DNA of 64,000 nucleotides from Roseovarius sp. (GTDB lineage Bacteria > Pseudomonadota > Alphaproteobacteria > Rhodobacterales > Rhodobacteraceae): NCBI RefSeq assembly GCF_030373445.1, contig NZ_JAUCYU010000006.1, positions 1 through 64,000 on the forward strand, written 5' to 3'. Under the pieces are notes generated by a model, which ran no database searches, had not been told where the DNA came from, and saw nothing but the letters and a program-made list of their open reading frames with translations. This document shows, one piece after another, positions 33,563 through 42,745 of the stretch. Position numbers and translations under genes: made by a program. The stretch's first letter is position 1. The number at the start of each line of letters is the position of its first letter.

Positions 33563-35682
33563 GCCGCCTCTCCCCTGTAAGATTTCGCCGCTGTCCATTC
33601 CGGGTCCGCCCCGGGAATGCGGTACCGGCCGATCCGGTTGTTCGACACGCCCCCGAGGTAGAGCCATCCCTTGTGCTCGCGCATCGAGGTGATCATCGGG
33701 TGGTTGGTCCCGCTGCGATCCCAAAGGCAGTCGGTAACAGTGCCATCGATGTCGATCTTGACGACGCAGCCGTAATTCATGTTCGGGAACAGCCATTCAT
33801 CCGGCGCCACCCGTTCCACCATGCGCTTGCGCAAGGCGGGGTTCTTCAGGATCAGGTCGAATGCCGGGGTCCTCATGCCCACGAGGGCCACCCAGTAGCC
33901 ACCGTCCGAGGCGCGGTTGATATTGTCGGGATAGCCCGGAAGATCCGGCACCACGACGTCGACTTTCCCGGTCTTGGGGCCCGCGAACCAGTAGCGGCTG
34001 ATCGAGCACCCCCAGGTTTGCGCGAAGAGAAACGACTCCCCGTCGCGGCACATGCAGATGCCATTGGGGAAACGCAGGTTCGGCAGGATTGTCCGGGTCT
34101 TTCCCGAGGCCGGATCGAAACTGATGATCCGCCCGTTTCCGCGCGCCTCCAGCGCATCGACCATCCAGTCCGACATGTCGAACCGGACCGTCGCCTCGCT
34201 GAAGAAGATCCGACCGTCCGGTGCCACGTCCAGGTCGTCGGCAAGGCGCATCCGGCTGTCGTCGATGATGCTCGTCAGGCTGCGGTTGGTTTGATCCGTC
34301 AGCTTGCGAATTTCCCGCTGCGGAGAGATCGAGTAGACCCCCATACCGGCAATACAGGCCAGAAGGTTTCCGTCGCGGTCGAATGTCAGGCCAAGCGGGT
34401 GACCCCCGATATGCACGAAGACTTCAGGTTCGGCGAAGTCGGGGGCGCGGAAACGGATGATGTCGCCGTGACGCGTGCCTGCATAGATGTTGCCATCCTC
34501 GTCCAGTACCGGGTCCTCGGGCCCGTCGATCTGGCCCAGGCCGATCAATTCGACATCGGCAAGCTTGTCATTCAGCGCATAAGGGCTGCCGGAGCCTTCT
34601 GCCGTCTCCGGCCGCTCGGACAGTTCCATATGCGCAGGCGAGACATAGACGCGGCTGACCAGCTTCGAGCGGTTCTTGACCCATTTCACGTCGATGCCCA
34701 CCGCCAGCAGCAGGATCAGCCCCAGGACAAGGGAGTCGCCCCCCGCCGGAAGGCCCAGGCGGATCACGCTGTTCGTCACGAGCAGGACGATAACGGCGCC
34801 GAGAACCGCCTTGAAAATCGAACCGCGGCCGCCTCCGAGGGAGTTGCCGCCGACGACCGCCGCCGTCAGCGCTACGATCTCGAGGCCCGCGCCGGTGCCG
34901 GACCCGGCCGCATTGAGACGGGACGCGTAGAAAACGCCGGCAAGCGCGGCAAGAACGCCCGAGATGACATAGGTCGACGCGACGGTCCGCTTCACCGGCA
35001 GACCGGCATTATAGGCAGAGCGCCGCGAGCCGCCCACGGCCAGAATGCGCCAGCCCGGCCGGAGACGGGTCAGCAGAACATGTCCCGCAATCGCCACGAC
35101 GGCCGCCGCGAGAAACGAAAACGGCAGACCCCACAAGGTCTCGAAACTGATGAAATCCCAGAAGGCGCTTTCGGTCACCGGGTTGGCGATCTTCACGGCA
35201 TAGGACAGGAGCAGCATGTCGACGATCGCCCGCACGATGATCATGGACACCAGCGTCGTCAGGAATGCCCGCAGCTTAAGGTAGCCGATCAGGATCCCGT
35301 TCACCGCCCCGACAGCCGCCCCGCAGGCCAATGCGCCGAAGATCGCAACGCCGATCGGCAGGCCCATCATGTTGAACAACGCAAGCATCACGAAGTTCGC
35401 CAACGCGAAAACCGACCCGACACTCAGATCGATGCCCCCTGCCAGCAGGACGACCGTCATGCCGATCGTCACCAGCAGGACCTCCCCGTACTGGGCGGAC
35501 ATGCCGAGCAGGCTGGAGACGCTGACAAGACCGTCAAGAAGCGACCCGAGAACGACCAGGGTCAGTACGAGGATCAGGACAGGGATCGCATTGTCGACCC
35601 AGTTCTTGGACAGAAGCTCGCCCAGAACATGGTCGGGAACGTACTTGTAACGGGCCCGCGCGAGCGAACGACGGAATGACAT
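33559..35682 (-). CDS. RbsC-type ABC permease fused to a strictosidine-synthase-like beta-propeller
   Basis: The 707-residue protein joins two domains. Residues 1 to about 345 are an RbsC-type permease with TMTVVLLAGGIDLSVGSVFAL, GAVNGILIGYLKLRAFLTTL and AALAGVFYASRLNAAG. After a linker (about 345-375), residues 376-707 form a soluble propeller with IDGPEDPVLDEDGNIYAGTR, GRIISFDPASGKTRTIL and DLPGYPDNINRASDGGYWVA. Permeases of this class are normally about 320-340 residues and end after the last helix, so the propeller is an added domain, probably cytoplasmic. The reading frame is continuous with no sign of a sequencing join. A channel-linked lactonase or ligand-binding domain is a fair inference. 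Confidence 0.88.
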   Translation of the reverse strand: MSFRRSLARARYKYVPDHVLGELLSKNWVDNAIPVLILVLTLVVLGSLLDGLVSVSSLLGMSAQYGEVLLVTIGMTVVLLAGGIDLSVGSVFALANFVMLALFNMMGLPIGVAIFGALACGAAVGAVNGILIGYLKLRAFLTTLVSMIIVRAIVDMLLLSYAVKIANPVTESAFWDFISFETLWGLPFSFLAAAVVAIAGHVLLTRLRPGWRILAVGGSRRSAYNAGLPVKRTVASTYVISGVLAALAGVFYASRLNAAGSGTGAGLEIVALTAAVVGGNSLGGGRGSIFKAVLGAVIVLLVTNSVIRLGLPAGGDSLVLGLILLLAVGIDVKWVKNRSKLVSRVYVSPAHMELSERPETAEGSGSPYALNDKLADVELIGLGQIDGPEDPVLDEDGNIYAGTRHGDIIRFRAPDFAEPEVFVHIGGHPLGLTFDRDGNLLACIAGMGVYSISPQREIRKLTDQTNRSLTSIIDDSRMRLADDLDVAPDGRIFFSEATVRFDMSDWMVDALEARGNGRIISFDPASGKTRTILPNLRFPNGICMCRDGESFLFAQTWGCSISRYWFAGPKTGKVDVVVPDLPGYPDNINRASDGGYWVALVGMRTPAFDLILKNPALRKRMVERVAPDEWLFPNMNYGCVVKIDIDGTVTDCLWDRSGTNHPMITSMREHKGWLYLGGVSNNRIGRYRIPGADPEWTAAKSYRGEAA

Positions 35683-35713
35683 GGTGTCTGGCCTTTCCAG
35701 GGCATTTCAAGGT

Positions 35714-35745
35714 GGGCCGCCCGCACGGGAGGTGTCGGACGGCCC
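35714..35745 (-). other. Intercistronic hairpin after the sugar-binding-protein gene
   Basis: GGGCCG (35714-35719) pairs with CGGCCC (35740-35745), with an inner CCCG/CGGG pair. It lies between the binding protein and the fused permease gene, in the same relative place as the hairpins at 2688-2716, 20697-20722 and 53225-53256. Confidence 0.45.
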
Positions 35746-35764
35746 GGCGAACGGGGCCGCGAGA

Positions 35765-36781
35765 TTACGGTCCGTAGGTGTTCAGATCGTCGAGTGACCA
35801 GCAGGCGCCGGGATACAGGCTCTCCTTCGTGATCGTCTTGAGCGGCGTGTAGACTGCGACGGGATGCGCAGCGGCTTCCTCTGGCGGGTTCTGCAGCACG
35901 GCCCGGACCGCCATCATCAGGTCGCGCGCCTGGCCGGCCGCGTCGTAACTGATGTAGCTGTCGAAATTGCCGTTCTCGACATTGTCGCAGGCGCTGTCCT
36001 TGTTCCCCCCGCCCGAGGTGACGACGTGAACGTCGCCCTGCTTGCCGGCTTCCTTGATCGCCGCGGCGATCCCCACATCCATGTTGTCCCACATGCCGGC
36101 AAATCCGCAGAGATCCGGGTTTGCCTTGAGAACAGTGGTCGCGATGGCATGGGCCTTGCTGGCATCCCAGTCGGCCGCCTGGTTGGACACCATCTCGAGT
36201 TCGCCTTCATGAGCGGCCATCGTCGCCTCGATCGCCATCATGCCGTACTGTGACGTCGGATTGGTCAACACGCCCTGGATCACCGCGACCTGGCCACTGC
36301 CGCCATTCGACTTGCCACAGATCTCGATCAGCTGCTCGGTCTGCTGCACCGCGATGTCGTACCAGTCGGCACCGATGAAGTAGTCGGTATTCTCGCTCGC
36401 CTTGAGGTTCATCGTAATCACCGGAATGCCCGCACGCGCCGCCTGCTTCAAAAGCCGGGCATAGGCCTGGATTTCGGGCGGATGCACGACGATCACGTCC
36501 GGCTTCTCGGTGATCAGCTGGCTCAGCGCCTGCGCGCCGGCATCGACCGACCAGTTCGGATCGCGGATCGTCAGGTTGTACCCCCACGCCTCGGCATCCT
36601 TGCGAAGGCCGGACGCCCAGGCCTCGGTAAGATCGAAGCCCATTGCGATCGGCACGTAGGCGACTGTCTTCCCCTCCATCGCCGACGCGGATTCGTGGAC
36701 CAGGCCATCATCCGGCTTTTCCGCCCAAGCCGGTGCGGCAAGCGCCGCGGCCACCGTTGCCATTTTCAGTATGTGTTTCAT
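35765..36781 (-). CDS. Ribose-type ABC importer, substrate-binding protein
   Basis: From the ATG at 36779-36781, below a GGGGAGGAGACCC ribosome site, this is a 338-residue protein with a short Sec signal (MKHILKMATVAAALAAPAWA-EK). The fold is RbsB-like: KTVAYVPIAMGFDLTEAWAS, LITEKPDVIVVHPPEIQAYA, VHVVTSGGGNKDSACDNVE. It would capture a sugar-like or aromatic ligand in the periplasm for the two RbsC permeases. The acyl-CoA ligase and thiolase in the operon make a carboxylic ligand, or a lactone of one, more likely than a plain sugar. Confidence 0.9.
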   Translation of the reverse strand: MKHILKMATVAAALAAPAWAEKPDDGLVHESASAMEGKTVAYVPIAMGFDLTEAWASGLRKDAEAWGYNLTIRDPNWSVDAGAQALSQLITEKPDVIVVHPPEIQAYARLLKQAARAGIPVITMNLKASENTDYFIGADWYDIAVQQTEQLIEICGKSNGGSGQVAVIQGVLTNPTSQYGMMAIEATMAAHEGELEMVSNQAADWDASKAHAIATTVLKANPDLCGFAGMWDNMDVGIAAAIKEAGKQGDVHVVTSGGGNKDSACDNVENGNFDSYISYDAAGQARDLMMAVRAVLQNPPEEAAAHPVAVYTPLKTITKESLYPGACWSLDDLNTYGP

Positions 36782-36837
36782 GGGTCTCCTCCCCTTCGTT
36801 GCGCGGAATGCACCGCAACCGGCCGACCGTCGGCCGG

Positions 36838-37827
36838 TCAAATATCCCCTTGCTGCGAGGTTTGTTCGTCCCGTGGGTTCATCACGGAATCGACGATGAT
36901 CGCGGCAAGCAGAATGACGCTCTTGATGATGTTCTGAATGGTGTAAGGCGTGTTCAGGATCGTCATGCCGTTCAGCAGGATCCCGATCATCAGCGTGCCC
37001 ACGATGACGTTCCGAACCTTCCCCTTTCCGCCCGCAAGGCCCACGCCGCCGATCACGACCACCAGGATGATGTCGTAGACCAGCGTCGACCGCGCGATGC
37101 GGGTCTCGATCGAGTCGACCGACGTGGCCATGATGAGCCCGGCGAGAAAGGCGATGGCGGCGGCCAGCAGGTATTGCAGCAGCACCATCGGGCGGTTGGG
37201 AAGCCCCGTGATACGGGCGGCAGACGGGTTCTCGCCCATCGCGTAGAGAAACCTGCCCTTGACCGCGTGCTTCAGGAACAGGTGCACGACCAACGCGACG
37301 ATGGCAAAAAGGATGACCGGGTTCGGCACGCCCAGCACGTCACCGCTGCCGATAACCTTGAACCACGTGTCCTGCGCCGCCTTGAGATAGATAAGGTTGT
37401 CTTCCAGAAGCATCGACCGCACGAACCCGTAGGCCGCGGTCGCGATCGCCAGCGTGGCAAAGATCGCCGGGATCTCGAGATACGCGATCAGGATGCCGTT
37501 CACGAGACCGATCAGTAGCGCCAGTCCGAGGCCAATCAGGCAGGCCAGCCCGATGGGCATGCCATTGTTCGAGAGTTGCAACACCCACGCCGCGGAAACC
37601 GCCATGATGGCCACGAGCGACAGATCGATGCCGCGCCCGATGATGGTCAGGGCCATGGCCACCGCGAGAATGCCGAGGATGGATACGTTCTGGATCAGCG
37701 ACAGGATGTTTTCCGGGGTTCGGAACACCGGCTGCGTGACCGCAAATACCAGGAAGATGACGGCCGAGATCGCGATCACGATGCCTTCCTGCGATATCCC
37801 GCGCGCTTTCTTGCCTCCGCCACTCAT
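36838..37827 (-). CDS. Ribose-type (RbsC-like) ABC importer permease
   Basis: The 329-residue permease has AMALTIIGRGIDLSLVAIMAVSA, LINGILIAYLEIPAIFATLA-style helices and VVIGGVGLAGGKGKVRNVIVGTL, all typical of RbsC. It is of normal length, in contrast to the fused permease in the same operon, so the channel is probably a heterodimer of the two. It overlaps the acyl-CoA ligase gene by 4 bases and precedes the binding-protein gene by 56. Confidence 0.92.
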   Translation of the reverse strand: MSGGGKKARGISQEGIVIAISAVIFLVFAVTQPVFRTPENILSLIQNVSILGILAVAMALTIIGRGIDLSLVAIMAVSAAWVLQLSNNGMPIGLACLIGLGLALLIGLVNGILIAYLEIPAIFATLAIATAAYGFVRSMLLEDNLIYLKAAQDTWFKVIGSGDVLGVPNPVILFAIVALVVHLFLKHAVKGRFLYAMGENPSAARITGLPNRPMVLLQYLLAAAIAFLAGLIMATSVDSIETRIARSTLVYDIILVVVIGGVGLAGGKGKVRNVIVGTLMIGILLNGMTILNTPYTIQNIIKSVILLAAIIVDSVMNPRDEQTSQQGDI

Positions 37828-39377
37828 GTTGTCGCATCCTTTTCTGCGTCTGCCGTCTGCTGGGCGCGTTTCTCCAGAAGATCCCTGCGGATCTTGCCCG
37901 TCGGGTTCCGCTCGATCTCTTCGGGACCAATGAGATGAATGTCCTTGGGAAGCTTGTAGCGGGCGATCTTGCCCTTCAGCGCATCAAGGACGTCATCGCG
38001 CGACAGGCCGGGCGTCTCCGCGACCACGAAGGCGACCGGCACCTCCCCCCAGCGGTCATCGATCCGTTTGACGACAACGGCGTCGGAGATTCCGGGAGTA
38101 TTGCGGAGCAGCAGCTCTATCTCTGCCGGGTAGATGTTCTCGCCACCGGACTTGATGAGGTATTTCTTGCGATCCGCGAAATGCAGCCGGCCGGACGTGT
38201 CCCGGTAGAAGGCGTCGCCCATGTGATACCAGCTATCGCGAAACGCCTTTGCCGTGGCTTCAGGATCGTTCAGGTAGCCCGAGAACAACAGCGGGCTCTT
38301 GAGGCAGATTTCTCCGACCGCCCCGTCAGAGACCGGCATGCCATCCTCGCCGACCAGCTTGATTTCGCAGGATGAATTCTGCCTTTTGCCAAGGTCGCCC
38401 GGGTCCTCCCCCGGCGCGATCCAATTGCCGCTCGCCGGCGCGATGCCCGTCTCGCTCGACCCGAAGGAGTTGAGGAAAGGCGCATTCAGCAAGCGGCTGA
38501 TACGGGAAATCTGTTCAGTCGGCACGAGGTTGGCCATGCAACCGGCCGCCGCGACCCGGCGGAGCGGCGCATTCCTCTGCTCGAGCTCTTCGGCCAGTCG
38601 CTCGATCATGCCGGGCATCAGCACCATCCAGCCCACATCGTGACAGGTCAGCGCCTCAACGATTCCGGCCGGGTCGAAACCGGCCAGAACGGACACGGTC
38701 GCCCCTTGTGTCAACGTCGCAAAGGTCGGATCGGCCGAGGCCATGTGGAACAGCGGGGACCACGCGATGAACCCGTCGCTGCGCCGGATCGACCAGTCTG
38801 CCCGCATCAGCAACCCGCGGGCAATCATCGCCCGATGGCTGATCAGCGCGCCTTTCGACGTTCCCGTCGTGCCACTCGTGTACAGGATGATGAGCCCATC
38901 TTCGCTCTCCACCTCCACCTCGGGCTCGGCATCATCACGACCCGCAAGAAGCTGCTCGAAGGGCTCGCCCATTACGACCTGCGGCACCTCCTCCGGGCAC
39001 CGATCAAGGAAGTCCGAGGACACGAAGAGAAGGGCCGGTTCAGTCAAGGCGATGCTGCCATCAAGCTCGCGCCTGGTCTGCCGCCAGTTCAGGCATGCCG
39101 CGACGAACCCTCCCTTGGCGCAGGCCATCAGGACGGTCACGTAGTCTATGCAGTTTTCCGACAAGAGTGCGACGCGGTCCCCCTTGGAGAGGCCCCGGTC
39201 ATGGAGCGCCGCGGTCAACTTGTTCACCCGCGCATTGAAATCCCGGTAGGTAAGGGAAACGCTCCCGTCGCGAACGGCAACCTCGTCCGGAGACCCGATG
39301 GCCGCATCGCGAAACATGCCGCCAACCGTCCCGCCGATAGCCGGGTGGTTCAAACCGTCCCGCGGCGTCATCGACAA
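37824..39377 (-). CDS. Acyl-CoA ligase (AMP-dependent synthetase family)
   Basis: The 517-residue ligase has the ATP loop ILYTSGTTGTSKGALISH near residues 164-180, YHMGDAFYRDTSGRLHFADR, KSGGENIYPAEIE, and the catalytic Lys in NPTGKIRRDLL near the C-terminus. It forms an acyl-adenylate from a carboxylate and ATP and transfers it to CoA. It is the first gene of the nine-gene minus-strand operon, downstream of a promoter at 39517-39554 that carries a regulator motif. It probably activates the ligand imported by the ribose-type importer or by the co-regulated TRAP system. Confidence 0.92.
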   Translation of the reverse strand: MSMTPRDGLNHPAIGGTVGGMFRDAAIGSPDEVAVRDGSVSLTYRDFNARVNKLTAALHDRGLSKGDRVALLSENCIDYVTVLMACAKGGFVAACLNWRQTRRELDGSIALTEPALLFVSSDFLDRCPEEVPQVVMGEPFEQLLAGRDDAEPEVEVESEDGLIILYTSGTTGTSKGALISHRAMIARGLLMRADWSIRRSDGFIAWSPLFHMASADPTFATLTQGATVSVLAGFDPAGIVEALTCHDVGWMVLMPGMIERLAEELEQRNAPLRRVAAAGCMANLVPTEQISRISRLLNAPFLNSFGSSETGIAPASGNWIAPGEDPGDLGKRQNSSCEIKLVGEDGMPVSDGAVGEICLKSPLLFSGYLNDPEATAKAFRDSWYHMGDAFYRDTSGRLHFADRKKYLIKSGGENIYPAEIELLLRNTPGISDAVVVKRIDDRWGEVPVAFVVAETPGLSRDDVLDALKGKIARYKLPKDIHLIGPEEIERNPTGKIRRDLLEKRAQQTADAEKDATT

Positions 39378-39516
39378 TGTGCCTTGATTGAAATCCGCCC
39401 GAAGGCGCCTCGTCCGAGGCGATCCGATTTTGCGCTTGCGGAACGGGCCCCGTGGCAGCCGCTTGAACGTCTTGCAGTCATAACTCTCCGCCCCTCCCCT
39501 GGCGTCAAGTCATAGT

Positions 39517-39554
39517 GTTTCCTCCATGTTTCATATGTGTGTACTTGCTGTCAA
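39517..39554 (-). promoter_or_regulatory. Promoter and candidate XRE-cupin site of the acyl-CoA ligase operon
   Basis: On the minus strand TTGACA (39549-39554) is followed after 17 bases by AAACAT. The -10 region lies within GTTTCCTCCATGTTTC (39517-39532, plus-strand reading), two GTTTC elements 11 bases apart. The same arrangement, GTTTCC-n3-ATGTTTC overlapping the -10 of a TTGACT promoter, occurs upstream of the TRAP operon at 43351-43389. Overlap with the -10 suggests repression. Confidence 0.6.
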
Positions 39555-39664
39555 CTCCTGTTGCGTGAAATTCGCGAAATATGATATTTTCAGGAAATTT
39601 CTTGTGGCCAAGCGCAGGCCGATTGGTGCAGAGAACCAATGGAAACCGCAGAGGACAGAGCCGG

Positions 39665-40246
39665 TTGAATACGGAAGACTTCAGAGACGAGCTGGGTGCG
39701 CGCTTGCGCCGGATAAGGCAAAGCGCTGGCTATACGCTGGATTGGACCGCGGACCGCGCCGATGTGACCAAGGGATACCTGTCCAAGGTCGAGCGCGGTC
39801 AGGCCACGCCGTCCATCGCCGTCATCAACCGGCTGTCCGAGGTTTACGGCGTCGGCCTCTCCGAGTTCTTCATGCCGGAGGGCGAGCGAAAATCGATCGT
39901 CGTTCTCAGGGACGGCCAACACCGCGCGATCAACCGCTCCGGAACAGAGGTGGGGTATCGCTACGAGATCGGCGAGCATTCCAAGGCCAATCCGCAATCC
40001 GAGGTCTTCTTCCTCACCCTTCCCTGCCTGGAACCCGGCGTCGTGCCCCCCAAGAACCGGCACAACGGCGAAGAGGTCCTGCTGATGCTGGAAGGCCAGA
40101 TGATGTTCGAATATGCCGGGATCGAGATCGTCCTGAACGAAGGCGACTGCATCCAGTTCGACGCCCAGAACGAGCATTTCGGGTATGCCCTCGGCGGCAA
40201 GCCGGCGCGTGCGTTCGTCGTGATCATCCCGAACAAGCAGGTCTGA
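39665..40246 (+). CDS. XRE-family regulator with C-terminal cupin
   Basis: The protein (193 residues from the TTG at 39665) has a helix-turn-helix (LGARLRRIRQSAGYTLDWTA, then VTKGYLSKVERGQATPSIAV) and a cupin domain (LEPGVVPPKNRHNGEEVLLM, GDCIQFDAQNEHFGYALGG). An ATG at 39581 would add 28 residues but falls in AT-rich promoter-like sequence; the TTG has an AGAGGA upstream. It is divergent from the nine-gene ligase operon and convergent with the TRAP dctP. The shared motif at both operon promoters makes it their likely repressor or activator. Confidence 0.85.
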   Translation: MNTEDFRDELGARLRRIRQSAGYTLDWTADRADVTKGYLSKVERGQATPSIAVINRLSEVYGVGLSEFFMPEGERKSIVVLRDGQHRAINRSGTEVGYRYEIGEHSKANPQSEVFFLTLPCLEPGVVPPKNRHNGEEVLLMLEGQMMFEYAGIEIVLNEGDCIQFDAQNEHFGYALGGKPARAFVVIIPNKQV

Positions 40247-40291
40247 AAGGGGCCCGCCCGGTGCAAGCCCCCTTCGTCGTCGGGGCCGGGT

Positions 40292-41389
40292 CTACTCGGC
40301 CGCACAGCCCTTGATCTTCTCGAGGTCGGGATAGCTGGCCAGGTTGCGCCCCATGGCGAAATCGCCCTGCATGCCGCGCCAGTTGCCGTAATCCTGCATG
40401 AACTCGATCTGCGATGCCGCAACCTTGGCATAGAGCGGGTTATCGCAGGATTCCGTCACGAGCACCTCGTTCGCAATCTCCTGCAGGCGGGCCATTTCCT
40501 CGTCGGTCAGCGTTGCGACCTCGGTTCCGGCCTCCTGGAACACCTTCACGGCTTCGGTCGAGGTCTTCTCGTAATGGCTGATCGTCCAGAGCATGTTGGC
40601 CTTGGCCGCGATCTCGAGGATATTGCGCTGCTGATCGGTCAGCCCGTCCCAGACGTCCTTGCCGAACATGATGCCGTTCAACGAGCCGGGCTGGTGCCAG
40701 CCGGGCGACTGCCAATGCTGCGTCACCTCCTGGAAGCCCATTCCCAGGTCGGTGGACGGCATGGAGAACTCGGCGGCATCGACCACGCCGCGTTCGAGCG
40801 CCTGGTAGACCTCGGACCCCGGCAGGGTGACCTGCGCTGCGCCGAGCGCTTCGAGGATCGCGCCCTGCGGACGGCCGGACATCCGCAGGCGGGCACCGTT
40901 CAGCGACTCGAGCGTCGGAAGCGGCTTGTTGGCGCGCAGGCCGGATTCCGACGAGAAGATCGCGATCGGCAGGTAGGTCATGCCGTACTTGCCGTAAACC
41001 TCGTTGAACAGGTCACGCCCGCCCCACTCATTGGTCCACAGGATGTAGTCCGCCGAGGTGAAGAGCATCGGGAAGGACCCGAGCAGCGAAAAGGTGGAAT
41101 CCGTTCCGGCCCAGTAGCCGGGCCAGTCCGTGGCCATGTCGACGCCGCCGGATTGAACCGCGCTGAACACCTGCGTCGAGGGAACAAGCACGCCGCCGGG
41201 CGTGAAATCGATCTGGATGACCCCCTCGCCGATCGAGTTCACGAGCTCCGCGAAATGCTTGTCCGAGTCGATCAGGTTGATGCCCTCCGGCCAGACGCTG
41301 GTCATCCGCAGCGTGACCTCCTCGGCCGATGCCGCCGCCGCACTCAACGCGACCGCGGCTGTCAGGAACAGGTTCTTCATTGCTTTCAT
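40292..41389 (-). CDS. dctP: TRAP transporter solute-binding protein DctP
   Basis: The 365-residue protein has a Sec signal (MKAMKNLFLTAAVALSAAAA, cleavage near ASA-EE) and the DctP fold, with TLESLNGARLRMSGRPQGAI containing the expected carboxylate-binding Arg and TLPGSEVYQALERGVVDAAEF near the ligand pocket. It is the last gene of the dctQ-dctM-dctP operon, 30 bases after dctM. The order Q-M-P differs from the P-Q-M order of the TRAP system at 803-3725. The Trp- and Tyr-rich pocket segments do not identify the ligand. Confidence 0.93.
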   Translation of the reverse strand: MKAMKNLFLTAAVALSAAAASAEEVTLRMTSVWPEGINLIDSDKHFAELVNSIGEGVIQIDFTPGGVLVPSTQVFSAVQSGGVDMATDWPGYWAGTDSTFSLLGSFPMLFTSADYILWTNEWGGRDLFNEVYGKYGMTYLPIAIFSSESGLRANKPLPTLESLNGARLRMSGRPQGAILEALGAAQVTLPGSEVYQALERGVVDAAEFSMPSTDLGMGFQEVTQHWQSPGWHQPGSLNGIMFGKDVWDGLTDQQRNILEIAAKANMLWTISHYEKTSTEAVKVFQEAGTEVATLTDEEMARLQEIANEVLVTESCDNPLYAKVAASQIEFMQDYGNWRGMQGDFAMGRNLASYPDLEKIKGCAAE

Positions 41390-41419
41390 GGTTTCCTCCC
41401 TTGGAACTTCGGCGCCGGT

Positions 41420-42745
41420 TCAGCGGCCGAATATGACACCTGGCAACCAGGTGATGATTTGCGGAAACACGGCACACAGGACCGTGCCGATCAGGATCAG
41501 CCCGACGAATGGCAGGACTCCGCGATAAATGTGCATGAGCGTGATGCCCGGCGGTGCGACACCTTCAAGGTAGAAGAGCGCATAACCGAAGGGCGGCGTA
41601 AGGAACGAGGTCTGGAGCACGATGGCGATCATCATGACGAACCAGAGCGGTTCGAACCCGAAGGACGTCGCGATCGGCAGGAAGATCGGCAGACAGATCA
41701 GGACGATCCCGAGCCAGTCCAGGAACATCCCGAGGATGAACACGATCACCATCATGATCAGGAAGGTCGACCAGGGCCCGAGACCGAGATCGCCGATGAA
41801 TTCGCCCACGATGCGCGTCCCGCCTATGGCGACGAAGACCCCCGTGAAAGCCGTGGCGCCCACGACGACGAACAGCACCATGCTGGACGTCTTCGCCGTC
41901 GCGTACAGCGCTTCGGCCATCAGCCTCCACGAGAACTTTCCGTAGACGATCACCAGCACAAGCGTCAGGAACGCGCCGATGGAAGCGGCCTCGGTCGTGG
42001 TGGCGATACCGGCAAAGATCGACCCGAGCACACCGAAGATAAGCAGGATGGGCGGAACGGCGACCTTTGCCAGGAGAACGAAAAGCTCCCGCTTGTTGAC
42101 CGCGCGCAATTCCTCTTCCGTCGCAGCAGGCCCCCAGTCCGGCCGAAGGCGGGTCACGACGATGACATACCCCACGTAAAGCGCCGCCAGCATGAGCCCC
42201 GGCACCAGCGCCGCGGCAAAAAGCTGCCCCACCGAGACCTGGGCGTAGCTGCCCAGGATGACCAGCATGATGCTGGGCGGTATGAGAATGCCAAGGCTGC
42301 CGCCCGCGGCGATCACGCCCGTGCTGAGCTCTTTCTGGTAGCCGTATTTCATCAGGGCCGGCAGGGCGAGCACGCCCATCACGGTCATGGACGCGCCGAT
42401 GATCCCCGTCGTCGCGGCGAGGATGACGGAAATGATGACAACCGTGATCGCCACCCCGCCCCGCACCCGTCCGAGCATCAGCCGAAGCGCGTCGAACATC
42501 TTGTCCGTAACGCCTGAATCGCTCAGAAGCCGGGCCATCAGGATGAACATGGGGATGGCAATCAGGATGTAATTGTCCATCTGGCTGTAGATGCGGCCGA
42601 TCAGGATCGGCATGATGCCCGGCCCTGGTCCGAGCAAGGCGAAGATCACCGCCAGGCCGCCCAGCACGAAGGCCAGCGGATGGCCCATGAAGATGCCGAC
42701 CAACAGCGCGGCGAACATGGCGAATGTCAGGAATTCGGGGCTCAT
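41420..42745 (-). CDS. dctM: TRAP transporter large permease DctM
   Basis: The start at 42743-42745 overlaps the dctQ stop (ATGA) and gives a 441-residue DctM. Landmarks are FMGHPLAFVLGGLAVIFALL, GMIGASMTVMGVLALPALM-type sequence (here GIIGASMTVMGVLALPALMK), AAGGSLGILIPPSIMLVILG and FLDWLGIVLICLPIFLPIAT. It is somewhat longer than the other DctM owing to a cytoplasmic loop around VTRLRPDWGPAATEEELRAV, as in FcbT3-type permeases. It forms the transport channel with DctQ. Confidence 0.93.
   Translation of the reverse strand: MSPEFLTFAMFAALLVGIFMGHPLAFVLGGLAVIFALLGPGPGIMPILIGRIYSQMDNYILIAIPMFILMARLLSDSGVTDKMFDALRLMLGRVRGGVAITVVIISVILAATTGIIGASMTVMGVLALPALMKYGYQKELSTGVIAAGGSLGILIPPSIMLVILGSYAQVSVGQLFAAALVPGLMLAALYVGYVIVVTRLRPDWGPAATEEELRAVNKRELFVLLAKVAVPPILLIFGVLGSIFAGIATTTEAASIGAFLTLVLVIVYGKFSWRLMAEALYATAKTSSMVLFVVVGATAFTGVFVAIGGTRIVGEFIGDLGLGPWSTFLIMMVIVFILGMFLDWLGIVLICLPIFLPIATSFGFEPLWFVMMIAIVLQTSFLTPPFGYALFYLEGVAPPGITLMHIYRGVLPFVGLILIGTVLCAVFPQIITWLPGVIFGR

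Noticed and set aside
33673..35679. Long plus-strand open frame opposite the permease-propeller gene
   Set aside because: Composition is shadow-like (Arg, His, Asp rich) and it fully overlaps a gene with clear transporter and propeller features.
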